Origin: DATGZX01 sp035296965
GTDB taxonomy: Bacteria; Planctomycetota; Planctomycetia; Gemmatales; Gemmataceae
DNA: 48,435 nt
Reading direction: 5' to 3'
Assembly (NCBI GenBank): GCA_035296965.1
Contig: DATGZX010000099.1
Coordinates: 1-48,435 of the forward strand
Shown here: in pieces, positions 7,541 through 15,018 of the stretch
How positions within the stretch are numbered: position 1 is the first letter of the stretch
Layout of the letters: every line of letters begins with the position of its first letter
Position numbers and translations under genes: made by a program
Notes under the pieces: model-generated
Seen by the model: only the letters and a program-made list of their open reading frames with translations
Databases searched by the model: none
What the model was told of the DNA's origin: nothing

Positions 7541-10513
7541 ATGCGTCTGACTTCGTACAGTCTTTCATTGCGCAAAAGTTTGCTCGTGCTTGCGGGCGTG
7601 TCTGTTTGTCTATATGCGCTCACTGTACTCTGGTTCGTTCATTCGGATCCCGACATAGGCCTCCGTACCGCGTTCGACTCTCAGGTTCGCGGTTTCTGGG
7701 GAGTTTGTACGCCTTCCGAATTGGCGCCCAAGCCTGGCGACCGGATCGTTAACCTGGCAGGCCAATCTGTGGAGACCTGGCCTCAACTCCTGCGCGCGGT
7801 ACATAGTCTGCGCAATCAAGAGCCGCTGGCAGTGGATCAGCTGCCGCCTCCTGGAGATACACAATCGAACTACGTTCAGATGAATGGGCATAGTTTGGCC
7901 AGTATCCAGTTTTTGCGGGCCGAAAGTGGGTCTCTCGTCACCTGCTGGTGTCAGGTTGACGACTTGCCCCTGAACGAACTGGTGCCTTCCATTTCCTGGT
8001 TCTTCCTGAAGCTAGGTCTATTTCTGGTGGGAGCGCTGGTCTTCTGGAAGCGACCAGCCGATCCGTCAGCCAGGCAGTTCTATCTGCTTTGCATCGTGAC
8101 GCTTGGGGCGTATATGGGCGGCTACCACTGGTCACGCATCGCGGGCTATCGCGAGCTCATTTTGATCTTCATGGTTTGTGCTGTGATGTTGCCCGCCGTG
8201 CTCCTTCATTTTTACATCGTGTTCCCGCGACCCAAATTCTTCTTGGAGAGGTTTCCACGCGCCACTTGTGGAGCTATTTACGGCCTGCCCCTGGCATTCC
8301 TTGTCGTCATGGTCCTCACATATTTTCGTGTTCGCTGGATAGACCGCAACGGCTACTCTGCGGACAGCGTCAATCAGTCCTTGAACGTACTGCTGTTGGA
8401 AATCTACGTTTATCTTGCCGTCGCTTCCCTTTGGTACCTGGCCAGTGTTGCCTGTCTCGTGCACAGCTACCGGAACGCGGGGGACGCCACGGAGCGGAAC
8501 CAGGTCAAATGGATTTTGTTTGGATCGTTGGCAGCGCTGATTCCCATCGGCTCGACTCTTTACCTGGCCGCCCTGAAGCGGAATGACTTTGGAGCTGGCG
8601 CGGCAACTTGGCCCATGTTTTTGGCTTCCGTTTGCTTCACGGTGGCATTCGTGATCAGTATCACCCGCTATCGTCTGATGCAACTCGATCAGATTGTCAG
8701 CTCCGGCGTCGTTTATTTCATCATCAGCTTCCTGGCTGTCCTTGTTTATTACGCGGTCGTGTTTGCGGGCATGTTCCTGGCGGGCAGCCGTTCCGGCTCG
8801 CCGCTTTCACAGGCGCTCTCGGTCAGTACCACGGCACTCGTGCTCATGCTGTTGCTCGACCTCGCGCGCAGCAGGTTCAAAAAAGTGCTGGATCGTCGGC
8901 TCCATCGTGAAAAGACGCAGATAGACCGCACGCTACGCCGCATGGGACAGGCCATTGAGCAGTTAGTCGACCCTCCCACATTGGCCAGGCAGTTGCTGCA
9001 GGCCTCGACCGAAGTTTTGAGCGTGACGCGCGGTTGCGTCTATCTGCGCGAAGGCAATCCTCCGCTCTATCGCCTGGTGGACGCCCTTGGGCCCACTCCG
9101 CCCTTGCTCGAGTTATCCCTCGGCTGCCCCCTCATCGAGGCGGTCCAACGCCGTAACGCCGTGGTGGCATCGGGGGGTCGAGCAGCGAGCGACGACGCCG
9201 TGCAACGTCAATTGCGTTTCCTTGGCGGCGAGGTTGGGCATGCCTTGGCGCACGAAGGGGAGTTGCTCGCCTTGCTCGTGCTTGGACCCAGAGCGTTGGG
9301 GCCCTATGGGGCCGAGGAATTCAATCTCCTGGCCGCCTTCACTCAATTGACCGCACTGGCGCTCAAGAGCGCCGAGCGTCACCGCACGATCGAAGGGCTC
9401 AATCGCGAGTTGCAGACGAAACTCGAGAAAATATCCGAGCAGCAACGCCGCATTCTCGCTCTGCAGAGCCAGCTGACGCGCCAAACCCCGCCTCCGCCCG
9501 ATGTGCCCGCGGCTGCCCCAGCCGTGCTCCCGTCGAGCGGCATGATCGGCTCCAGCCCCCTTGTGGAAAAGCTCTTGCAAATGGTGAAGAAAGTCTCGGC
9601 GAGCCAATCCGCGGTGCTGATCCGGGGCGAAAGCGGCACGGGCAAGGAACTCCTGGCCCGTGCATTGCACGAGAACAGCCCGCGCGCGGGCAAAGCCTTT
9701 GTCAAGGTCCATTGCGCTGCCCTTTCACCAACGCTCCTGGAGAGCGAGTTGTTCGGCCATGTGAAGGGAGCGTTCACAGGCGCGCACAAGGACAAGGTCG
9801 GCCGCTTCGAAAAGGCTGACGGCGGCACGCTCTTCCTCGACGAAATCGGGGACATCAGTCTGGAGGTCCAGACCAAGTTGTTACGCGTGCTGCAGGAAAT
9901 GAGCTTCGAACGCGTCGGTTCGAGCGAGCCGGTCGAGGTCGACGTGCGCATCATTGCCGCCACGCACCAAGATCTTGAGAAGTTGATCTCCCAAGGACGG
10001 TTCCGGGAGGACCTGTACTACCGAATTAACGTGATCTCCATTGCGGTTCCGCCACTCCGCGAACGGCGCGAGGATATCGCAGAGCTTGCGATGCATTTCA
10101 TGAAGCTTCATGCCCAGCGCTGCGGCAAACCTCCTATCCCGATCGACGACGATGCTCTGGCCGTGCTCAAAGCTTACGCTTGGCCTGGGAATGTTCGGCA
10201 ACTCGAGAATGTCATCGAACGAGCAGTTGTGGTAACCGAGAAATCGAACATTACCATCGACGAACTGCCTTCCGACCTGACCGTGGGCTGGCAGAAACCG
10301 GCCGTAACCGCGAATGGTTGGCCGAACGGTGCCAGAAAGGCTTTGCCCACGCCCGGAATCCACGCCGAGCGAGATGAGCGTGATCGGCGCGAACGCGAAC
10401 GGCTGGTGCGCGCACTTGCATCTGCCGAGGGAAACAAGGCGGAAGCGGCCCGCGCGCTCGGACTCGCTCGCAGCACTCTCCTGAGCCGCCTTAAAAGACA
10501 CGGCCTGAGTTGA
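7541..10513 (+). CDS. membrane-anchored sigma-54-dependent transcriptional activator
   Basis: This is a predicted activator of sigma-54 promoters with its own membrane sensor. From ATG 7541 it has 990 residues. A first hydrophobic helix is near 10-30, then a PDZ-like extracytoplasmic stretch (LAPKPGDRIVNLAGQSVE). Six to seven membrane segments run to about residue 375, followed by a GAF-like domain (about 400-600) and a coiled stretch. The AAA+ domain has Walker A GESGTGKE near 696, the sigma-54-contacting GAFTGA loop near 743 and Walker B TLFLDEIGD. It ends in a Fis-type helix-turn-helix (NKAEAARALGLARSTLLSRL). There is no phosphoacceptor receiver domain, so the signal is probably sensed directly. 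ATG 7496 is an alternative start, but a palindrome overlaps that region. Targets are unknown. Confidence 0.85.
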   Translation: MRLTSYSLSLRKSLLVLAGVSVCLYALTVLWFVHSDPDIGLRTAFDSQVRGFWGVCTPSELAPKPGDRIVNLAGQSVETWPQLLRAVHSLRNQEPLAVDQLPPPGDTQSNYVQMNGHSLASIQFLRAESGSLVTCWCQVDDLPLNELVPSISWFFLKLGLFLVGALVFWKRPADPSARQFYLLCIVTLGAYMGGYHWSRIAGYRELILIFMVCAVMLPAVLLHFYIVFPRPKFFLERFPRATCGAIYGLPLAFLVVMVLTYFRVRWIDRNGYSADSVNQSLNVLLLEIYVYLAVASLWYLASVACLVHSYRNAGDATERNQVKWILFGSLAALIPIGSTLYLAALKRNDFGAGAATWPMFLASVCFTVAFVISITRYRLMQLDQIVSSGVVYFIISFLAVLVYYAVVFAGMFLAGSRSGSPLSQALSVSTTALVLMLLLDLARSRFKKVLDRRLHREKTQIDRTLRRMGQAIEQLVDPPTLARQLLQASTEVLSVTRGCVYLREGNPPLYRLVDALGPTPPLLELSLGCPLIEAVQRRNAVVASGGRAASDDAVQRQLRFLGGEVGHALAHEGELLALLVLGPRALGPYGAEEFNLLAAFTQLTALALKSAERHRTIEGLNRELQTKLEKISEQQRRILALQSQLTRQTPPPPDVPAAAPAVLPSSGMIGSSPLVEKLLQMVKKVSASQSAVLIRGESGTGKELLARALHENSPRAGKAFVKVHCAALSPTLLESELFGHVKGAFTGAHKDKVGRFEKADGGTLFLDEIGDISLEVQTKLLRVLQEMSFERVGSSEPVEVDVRIIAATHQDLEKLISQGRFREDLYYRINVISIAVPPLRERREDIAELAMHFMKLHAQRCGKPPIPIDDDALAVLKAYAWPGNVRQLENVIERAVVVTEKSNITIDELPSDLTVGWQKPAVTANGWPNGARKALPTPGIHAERDERDRRERERLVRALASAEGNKAEAARALGLARSTLLSRLKRHGLS

Positions 10514-10880
10514 TGGCTCTGCTCGATAGACACAACCGCGTCCCACCGGTGGAATGCGCGAACGTCCCGCGTTTGTCCTGCTGCCGATCGTACCCCCCAA
10601 GCGTTATACGGCGCGCGGTCAAGAATGATCCCAATAGGCCGTAGCCGCATTCGCCAGAATGCGGGGGAAACTGCGTGAGATAGCCCGCATTCTGGCGAAT
10701 GCGGCTACGGGGCGATGTCTCATTCTTGACCGCGCTCAGTATAGAACGAGGGCTTCGCTCACGTCTGAAGTGCCAGACGAACTCTCCAGGGCTTAGTAGG
10801 ATAGGAGAAACATGTTTTCCCGCTCTCCACCGTCGCCGTGGCAACATTCAAGGACCAGAACAAGTTAAGGAGGAATCTTG
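10514..10880. other. intergenic region before cysK
   Basis: This region separates the sigma-54 regulator from cysK. It is dominated by the 123-base palindromic element at 10613-10735. AAGGAGG at 10868-10874 is the cysK ribosome binding site. Nothing else is recognisable. Confidence 0.6.
10613..10735. repeat. 123-bp palindromic MITE-like element
   Basis: A perfect 16-base terminal inverted repeat (10613-10628 against 10720-10735, beginning GCGCGGTCAAGAATGA) encloses a perfect 27-base inner inverted repeat (10639-10665 against 10684-10710, containing TAGCCGCATTCGCCAGAATG). The central loop has 18 bases. The short spacers between outer and inner arms do not match each other. Perfect arms of this length imply recent insertion or selection on structure. 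No open frame or target duplication is evident. It resembles non-autonomous miniature elements I recall from planctomycete genomes. Confidence 0.75.
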
Positions 10881-11846
10881 ATGGCGTTTCCCCAACCATT
10901 TCGCGGCAAGATCTACGACAACATCACCGAGACAATTGGGCACACGCCACTAGTTCGATTGCGGCGCGTCGTAGGAGATGCCAAGGCGACCGTGGTCGCC
11001 AAGCTGGAAAGCTTCAATCCTCTCTGGTCGGTCAAGGACCGCATCGGCGTGGCGATGATCGAAGCGGCCGAACGAGAGGGCAAGGTCAACAAGGATACGA
11101 CCATCATCGAGCCTACCAGCGGAAACACAGGCATCGGGCTGGCGTTTACATGCGCCTCGCGCGGCTACAAACTGGTCGTGACAATGCCCGAGACAATGAG
11201 TCTCGAGCGGCGCCGTCTCCTAAAGGCCTTCGGCGCCGAGGTCGTGCTAACGCCCGGGGATAAGGGCATGAGCGGTGCCATCGCCAAGGCGGACGAACTC
11301 TTGAACTCGATCCCCAATTCATACATGCCGCAACAATTCAAGAACTCGGCCAATCCCGAAATCCACCGGCGCACCAGTGCTGAAGAAATCTGGGTCGACA
11401 CCAACGGCAAGGCCGATGTCCTCGTGTCCGGAGTTGGCACCGGCGGAACGATCACGGGCGTCAGCGAAGTCCTCAAGAAACGCAAACCGAGCTTCAAGGC
11501 GATTGCTGTCGAGCCGGTCAACAGCCCCGTCATCGCGCAAAAAAGGCATGGCCAGGAGTTGAAGCCGGGCAAACACAAGATTCAAGGCATCGGCGCCGGG
11601 TTTATTCCGGGAGTACTCAATCTCGACATTGTCGATGAAGTGGTCCAGGTCAAGGACGACGATGCTTTCGAAATGGCTCGACGGTTGGCGCGCGAGGAAG
11701 GCATTCTAGGTGGGATCAGTTGCGGTGCTGCCACTTGGGCGGCGGTGCACGTGGCCCAGCGCCCGGAGCTCGCCGGCAAGCTGATTGTTGTCGTCCTTCC
11801 CGACCTTGGCGAGCGCTATCTCAGCACGCCTCTCTACCCCGAATAA
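10881..11846 (+). CDS. cysK: cysteine synthase A (O-acetylserine sulfhydrylase)
   Basis: This PLP enzyme makes cysteine from O-acetylserine and sulfide. The 321-residue protein has the PLP lysine at about 52 in SVKDRIG, the substrate loop PTSGNTGIGLA, the phosphate-binding loop GTGGTITG, and the serine-containing region GGISCGAATWAA that contacts the pyridine ring. NPLWSVKDR replaces the enterobacterial NPSFSVKCR and is common outside Enterobacteria. I prefer ATG 10881 over the adjacent TTG because AAGGAGG at 10868-10874 is ideally placed. Its 3' end is overlapped by 141 bases of an opposing open frame. Confidence 0.95.
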   Translation: MAFPQPFRGKIYDNITETIGHTPLVRLRRVVGDAKATVVAKLESFNPLWSVKDRIGVAMIEAAEREGKVNKDTTIIEPTSGNTGIGLAFTCASRGYKLVVTMPETMSLERRRLLKAFGAEVVLTPGDKGMSGAIAKADELLNSIPNSYMPQQFKNSANPEIHRRTSAEEIWVDTNGKADVLVSGVGTGGTITGVSEVLKKRKPSFKAIAVEPVNSPVIAQKRHGQELKPGKHKIQGIGAGFIPGVLNLDIVDEVVQVKDDDAFEMARRLAREEGILGGISCGAATWAAVHVAQRPELAGKLIVVVLPDLGERYLSTPLYPE

Positions 11847-12749
11847 GCCGGTCGAAAACAACTCGAGCATGGGCGGCTGGCCATGGTCCAAGCCGCCCAC
11901 CATAAAAATCGCATCCTTCGAAGGTCTCGGAACGCCGGAGGCTCGACACCTGGATGGCGCCAAGTAATCAGAGAGGGTTTTCGGTGCGAAGTCGGCCCGC
12001 GTCTGTTTTTGTGGAGGCCCAGACGGAGGGACTTCTATCTTTTGCTTGACTGCGGGTGGCGGCGTGTTAACGAGGGTTTTAATCATCACCGCAATGAATG
12101 CAATGTATACGGTGATGCCGAGGCAGAAGAGGCTCCCAACGCCGGTGCCGATGATTCCGCATATCCAACCTGCTAATGTCGAACCTTCCCCGGCAGCGTC
12201 CATCGCATTCGAGCGGATTTTCTTCAAGTCTCGGCGTCCCATCAGCAGCGCCGCGATTCCTAGCGGAAGCCCTAACGGGAATACCACAAGGCTGAGAATA
12301 CCTAGGATAAGGATCAGGCCACCCCGGTGAGGTTCGGAGTCGCGGCGCCCTGCGAACGGCGCCCGCGTTTCCCAAGGGCGAGCGTCTTCGTCGCCCTCAA
12401 TCGTTTCCTGACAGTACGGACAGCGCGTGCTATCGGCCGCGATAGGCTTGCCGCAGAACGGACATGGCTGCAGGCTGCCTGCTCGTTCAGTCTGCCCGTG
12501 CGCTTCTGTAGCTGCCGCCTTTTCTGAAGCGTCCGTTGCGGTTGCCCCAGAAGTGTCGATGCCTTGCTTCCATTCAGCGGTGGGCGGGCCTTGATCGCCA
12601 TGCGGCATGGCTTGCTGGGAAGAGCAAAGATCGGCGGTTGCTTGGAATGTGGTCCCGCACGTGGGACATTTCACCTCTTTGCCGACCAATTCATCGGTGA
12701 CGCGGAGCTTTCGGTTGCACGACGGACAACCCAAGATCATGCTCGCCAT
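11706..12749 (-). CDS. MJ0042-type zinc-ribbon membrane protein, paralogue 1
   Basis: This is the third in transcription order of three tandem paralogues and is 347 residues long. The N-terminal zinc ribbon is CPSCNRKLRV ... VKCPTCGTTF, followed by a low-complexity linker. A second ribbon is CPFCGKPIAADSTRCPYC. A conserved HRGGLILILGILSLVV segment begins a DUF4190-like domain with two hydrophobic hairpins around GRRDLKKIRSNAMD, and a proline-rich tail follows. The reading frame then continues about 47 codons antisense into the 3' end of cysK. That tail (from about GLFGVERR) has no counterpart in its sisters, so a native stop was probably lost. The function is unknown; zinc-ribbon membrane proteins of this type are abundant in planctomycetes. 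Confidence 0.75.
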   Translation of the reverse strand: MASMILGCPSCNRKLRVTDELVGKEVKCPTCGTTFQATADLCSSQQAMPHGDQGPPTAEWKQGIDTSGATATDASEKAAATEAHGQTERAGSLQPCPFCGKPIAADSTRCPYCQETIEGDEDARPWETRAPFAGRRDSEPHRGGLILILGILSLVVFPLGLPLGIAALLMGRRDLKKIRSNAMDAAGEGSTLAGWICGIIGTGVGSLFCLGITVYIAFIAVMIKTLVNTPPPAVKQKIEVPPSGPPQKQTRADFAPKTLSDYLAPSRCRASGVPRPSKDAIFMVGGLDHGQPPMLELFSTGLFGVERRAEIALAKVGKDDNNQLAGELRALGHVHRRPSGSTATDPT

Positions 12750-13609
12750 GAGTTTCGCACTCCGAGGTCGCTTGAGGGGAACACGCCTGGCAGCTCTGCG
12801 CCGGCGAACTCAAGGCGATTGGCCTGAGACCACATCTTGGGCGGAGGCGCGGGGTTGGCCGGCGGCGGTGGCGGGGGTCCGCCCGGGCCTCCGCGCATAG
12901 CCCCAAAGAGGAAGATGCTATAGAACACGACAACGGCTATCCCGATTATAGCGCCGACAATAGAGAGGGACGTACCTACAATTCCACAGATGCGGCCAGC
13001 CTGGACTGTAGCTCTCCCGCGCGGATCCATCGCCTTGGTATCGATCTTCTTGAGATCGCGTTGACCAAGCACCCATGCCGTGATTCCAAGCGCGATGCCG
13101 GCCACTGCGAAGACAAGCCCGAAGCCTTGACAGCAGGCACTGAAGGGCAGGCCTATAACAATGCTGATGATCCCCAGCGTTAGAATTAGTCCGCCGCGGT
13201 GCGGCTCGAGGTCGCGCCGGAAGGCGCTGCCCGGTCGATCCCACGGACGGTCGTCCTCTTCGTCCTCGAGGACCTCTCCACAATACTGGCAGCGGAATGT
13301 TTCTCTGGGAATCGGTTCGCCACAGAACGGGCAAGCCTCCAGTTCTGCACGTGCCAAGGACCCGGGTGGTGACGGGCTTTCAGACGGGGAGTTTTTCGAT
13401 TCGGAGTGGAAGCCGCCGCTCTCCCGCGGCTCAAATCTCTCGTTTTCCCCAGTCGACGAAGAAGCCGCTGGAGGCTCTGCTGGCGAGGGTGCCGGGTCGG
13501 TTATCGCGGCCAGGAAAACCTTTCGACAACTTGGACACTTCACATCCTTGTTCAAGAGGTCGTCGGGCACGCGCAGTTTTTGGGAGCAGGCTGGGCATTG
13601 GGTAAACAT
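12737..13609 (-). CDS. MJ0042-type zinc-ribbon membrane protein, paralogue 2
   Basis: The 290-residue protein has the same architecture as its downstream neighbour. The first ribbon is CPACSQKLRVPDDLLNKDVKCPSC at the N-terminus and the second is CPFCGEPIPRETFRCQYCGE. An acidic DEEDDRPWD segment precedes HRGGLILTLGIISIVI and two or three hydrophobic stretches separated by GQRDLKKIDTKAMDP. A proline-rich segment (GGPPPPPPANPAPPP) and a short tail complete it. Its end overlaps the start of paralogue 1 by 13 bases, consistent with translational coupling. It has an extra cysteine pair in the first membrane hairpin (SACCQG). The start ATG lacks a strong ribosome site. The function is unknown. Confidence 0.78.
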   Translation of the reverse strand: MFTQCPACSQKLRVPDDLLNKDVKCPSCRKVFLAAITDPAPSPAEPPAASSSTGENERFEPRESGGFHSESKNSPSESPSPPGSLARAELEACPFCGEPIPRETFRCQYCGEVLEDEEDDRPWDRPGSAFRRDLEPHRGGLILTLGIISIVIGLPFSACCQGFGLVFAVAGIALGITAWVLGQRDLKKIDTKAMDPRGRATVQAGRICGIVGTSLSIVGAIIGIAVVVFYSIFLFGAMRGGPGGPPPPPPANPAPPPKMWSQANRLEFAGAELPGVFPSSDLGVRNSWRA

Positions 13610-13657
13610 AGCTAATCCAAGGAGTAATCGGTCGTTGCCTTTATTGGCAAACCGATT

Positions 13658-14182
13658 CTAGGGCCCACCGCGCCAATTAGTGATGGCCGCGGCAGCCAGA
13701 TTGCCAACCGTCAACAGGCCGCACGATAGACACGCCAGAATCATCATCACTGTGCCAATGATTCCGCAAATCCTGCCTGCTTGAGTAGTCCCCTCGCCAT
13801 CTCTGTCCATCCGGCCTTCGCGCATCTCGCGGAGGTCATTGTTCCCCATGATCCAGGCCACGGGACCCAGGAAATGGCAACAGCAGACCACGATGCTCAC
13901 GATTCCCAGAGTCAGGATGAGGGCACCTCGATGCGCTGCCACGGGCGAGCGCCGCCTCCTTGAGAGGGGCCGATCCTCGAACTCGTCGCCTCCAGTGGGC
14001 GCAGGCGCCTCGTCGCCATGCGGCAGAGGTGCAGGCGCTGAGGCAATTTCCTCCGCTTCCGGCACGCCAATCATTGCTGTAAAGGTAGTGCCGCAAGTTG
14101 GGCACCTTACCGGGCGACCAACTAGCTCGTCCGGTACCCTCAGTTTCCGGTTGCAGGAGGGGCAATCAATGGTACTCGCCAT
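13658..14182 (-). CDS. MJ0042-type zinc-ribbon membrane protein, paralogue 3 (short)
   Basis: This is the first gene of the three in transcription order, with 174 residues. It keeps the N-terminal ribbon (CPSCNRKLRVPDELVGRPVRCPTCGTTF, close to paralogue 1) and the HRGALILTLGIVSIVV membrane domain with DLREMREGRMDRDGEGTTQAGRICGIIGT. It lacks the second zinc ribbon and the proline-rich tail. A cysteine cluster (VCCCHF) sits in the first helix. It may be the ancestral form, or paralogues 1 and 2 may have gained a ribbon. Only 48 bases separate it from paralogue 2. The function is unknown. Confidence 0.75.
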   Translation of the reverse strand: MASTIDCPSCNRKLRVPDELVGRPVRCPTCGTTFTAMIGVPEAEEIASAPAPLPHGDEAPAPTGGDEFEDRPLSRRRRSPVAAHRGALILTLGIVSIVVCCCHFLGPVAWIMGNNDLREMREGRMDRDGEGTTQAGRICGIIGTVMMILACLSCGLLTVGNLAAAAITNWRGGP

Positions 14183-14676
14183 ATTAATACGCCTGCTCGT
14201 GGCTCATTCCTGGATCCACATGGATTACGTGTTTCAGTGATACCCAGTGGCGGCGCCGCGGTATGTTCCCCGCGAACACCAAGACCGCGCGCATGCCGCA
14301 GGAGCGCATCCCCTTCTTATTCGTAAATCTCTTTCCGTCCTTTGGATATGGAGTGCGCGTGAATTCGACAATCACGAGCAAATCGCCGAATCCATGAATC
14401 TGTCCGGGGGCTCTTCTCCGAGGCCGATGCTCCCCTGAACACCAGGAAACAGTTTAACCACTGTGAACGCACCTGGGAAGGAAACGAGCCGGACTCAGAG
14501 GCATCTTATGGAAGAGAAGAGTAGGAGACGGTCCATACGCTTTGGCTATGACGATTTTTCCCAATGACCTGGAGGCATAAGTTATTCGCGGGTTTCCGGT
14601 ATTGCAATCATCTCCGCTCACGCCGCAGAACATCCCCGTTCCACGGGCGCATTGCCGCTTTTGTTGGTAAGTTTCT

Positions 14677-14766
14677 CGTTTAACCGCGAGCCAGCGGCGA
14701 GCGCGTGAACAGACAGGATCCAGTCGCCTTCTGTTCACGCGCTCGCCGCTGGCTCGCGGTTAAACG
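14677..14766. repeat. perfect 36-bp inverted repeat, 18-base loop
   Basis: CGTTTAACCGCGAGCCAGCG and the following 16 bases (14677-14712) are repeated exactly in reverse complement at 14731-14766. A shorter flanking pair, TCTCGTTTA 14674-14682 and TAAACGAGA 14785-14793, gives an alternative or extended pairing. There is no T-run of terminator type directly after either arm and no coding content. Perfect conservation over 36 bases argues for a recently mobile miniature element. Confidence 0.75.
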
Positions 14767-14950
14767 ATTTTTCGGGCGCTGCAGTAAACGAGAATGCTCC
14801 CCTGTGCCACTTTCGGTCGAGGCCGCGATTTCTTGAGCAGTCGGAACAAGGCCCGATTTGCTTGGAACCTTTCTTCCTAGCTCGGCAGGGAGTGATGAAG
14901 GGACGACACGCGCAGGATTCGTTGTGATGTGCCAGGTAGCGCAGCGTAGA

Positions 14951-14997
14951 GAAAGAAAACCGGCTAGAGCTCCCGAATGTTCGGCAACTCTAGCCGG
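14951..14997 (-). terminator. rho-independent terminator of the DUF1553 gene
   Basis: CCGGCTAGAG at 14960-14969 pairs with CTCTAGCCGG at 14988-14997. An inner CCGAA/TTCGG stem lies inside the loop. Read leftward, the stem is followed by TTTTCTTTC. The structure lies about 20 bases after the TGA stop at 15019-15021, so it is well placed to end that transcript. Confidence 0.8.
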
Positions 14998-15018
14998 CCT
15001 GGTGCGTAAAGGAGCACG

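Larger units (their letters stand above)
14183..15018. other. intergenic region with large inverted repeat and terminator
   Basis: About 835 bases lie between the zinc-ribbon gene start and the end of the DUF1553 gene. They contain the 36-base inverted repeat at 14677-14766 and the leftward terminator at 14960-14997. Short open frames exist (for example 14184-14381 and 14454-14738 on the minus strand), but the second runs through the repeat and neither has recognisable similarity. Confidence 0.55.

Noticed and set aside
14184..14381. Minus-strand frame of 65 codons ending two bases before the zinc-ribbon gene start
   Set aside because: The position would suit translational coupling, but there is no recognisable domain and no strong start site.
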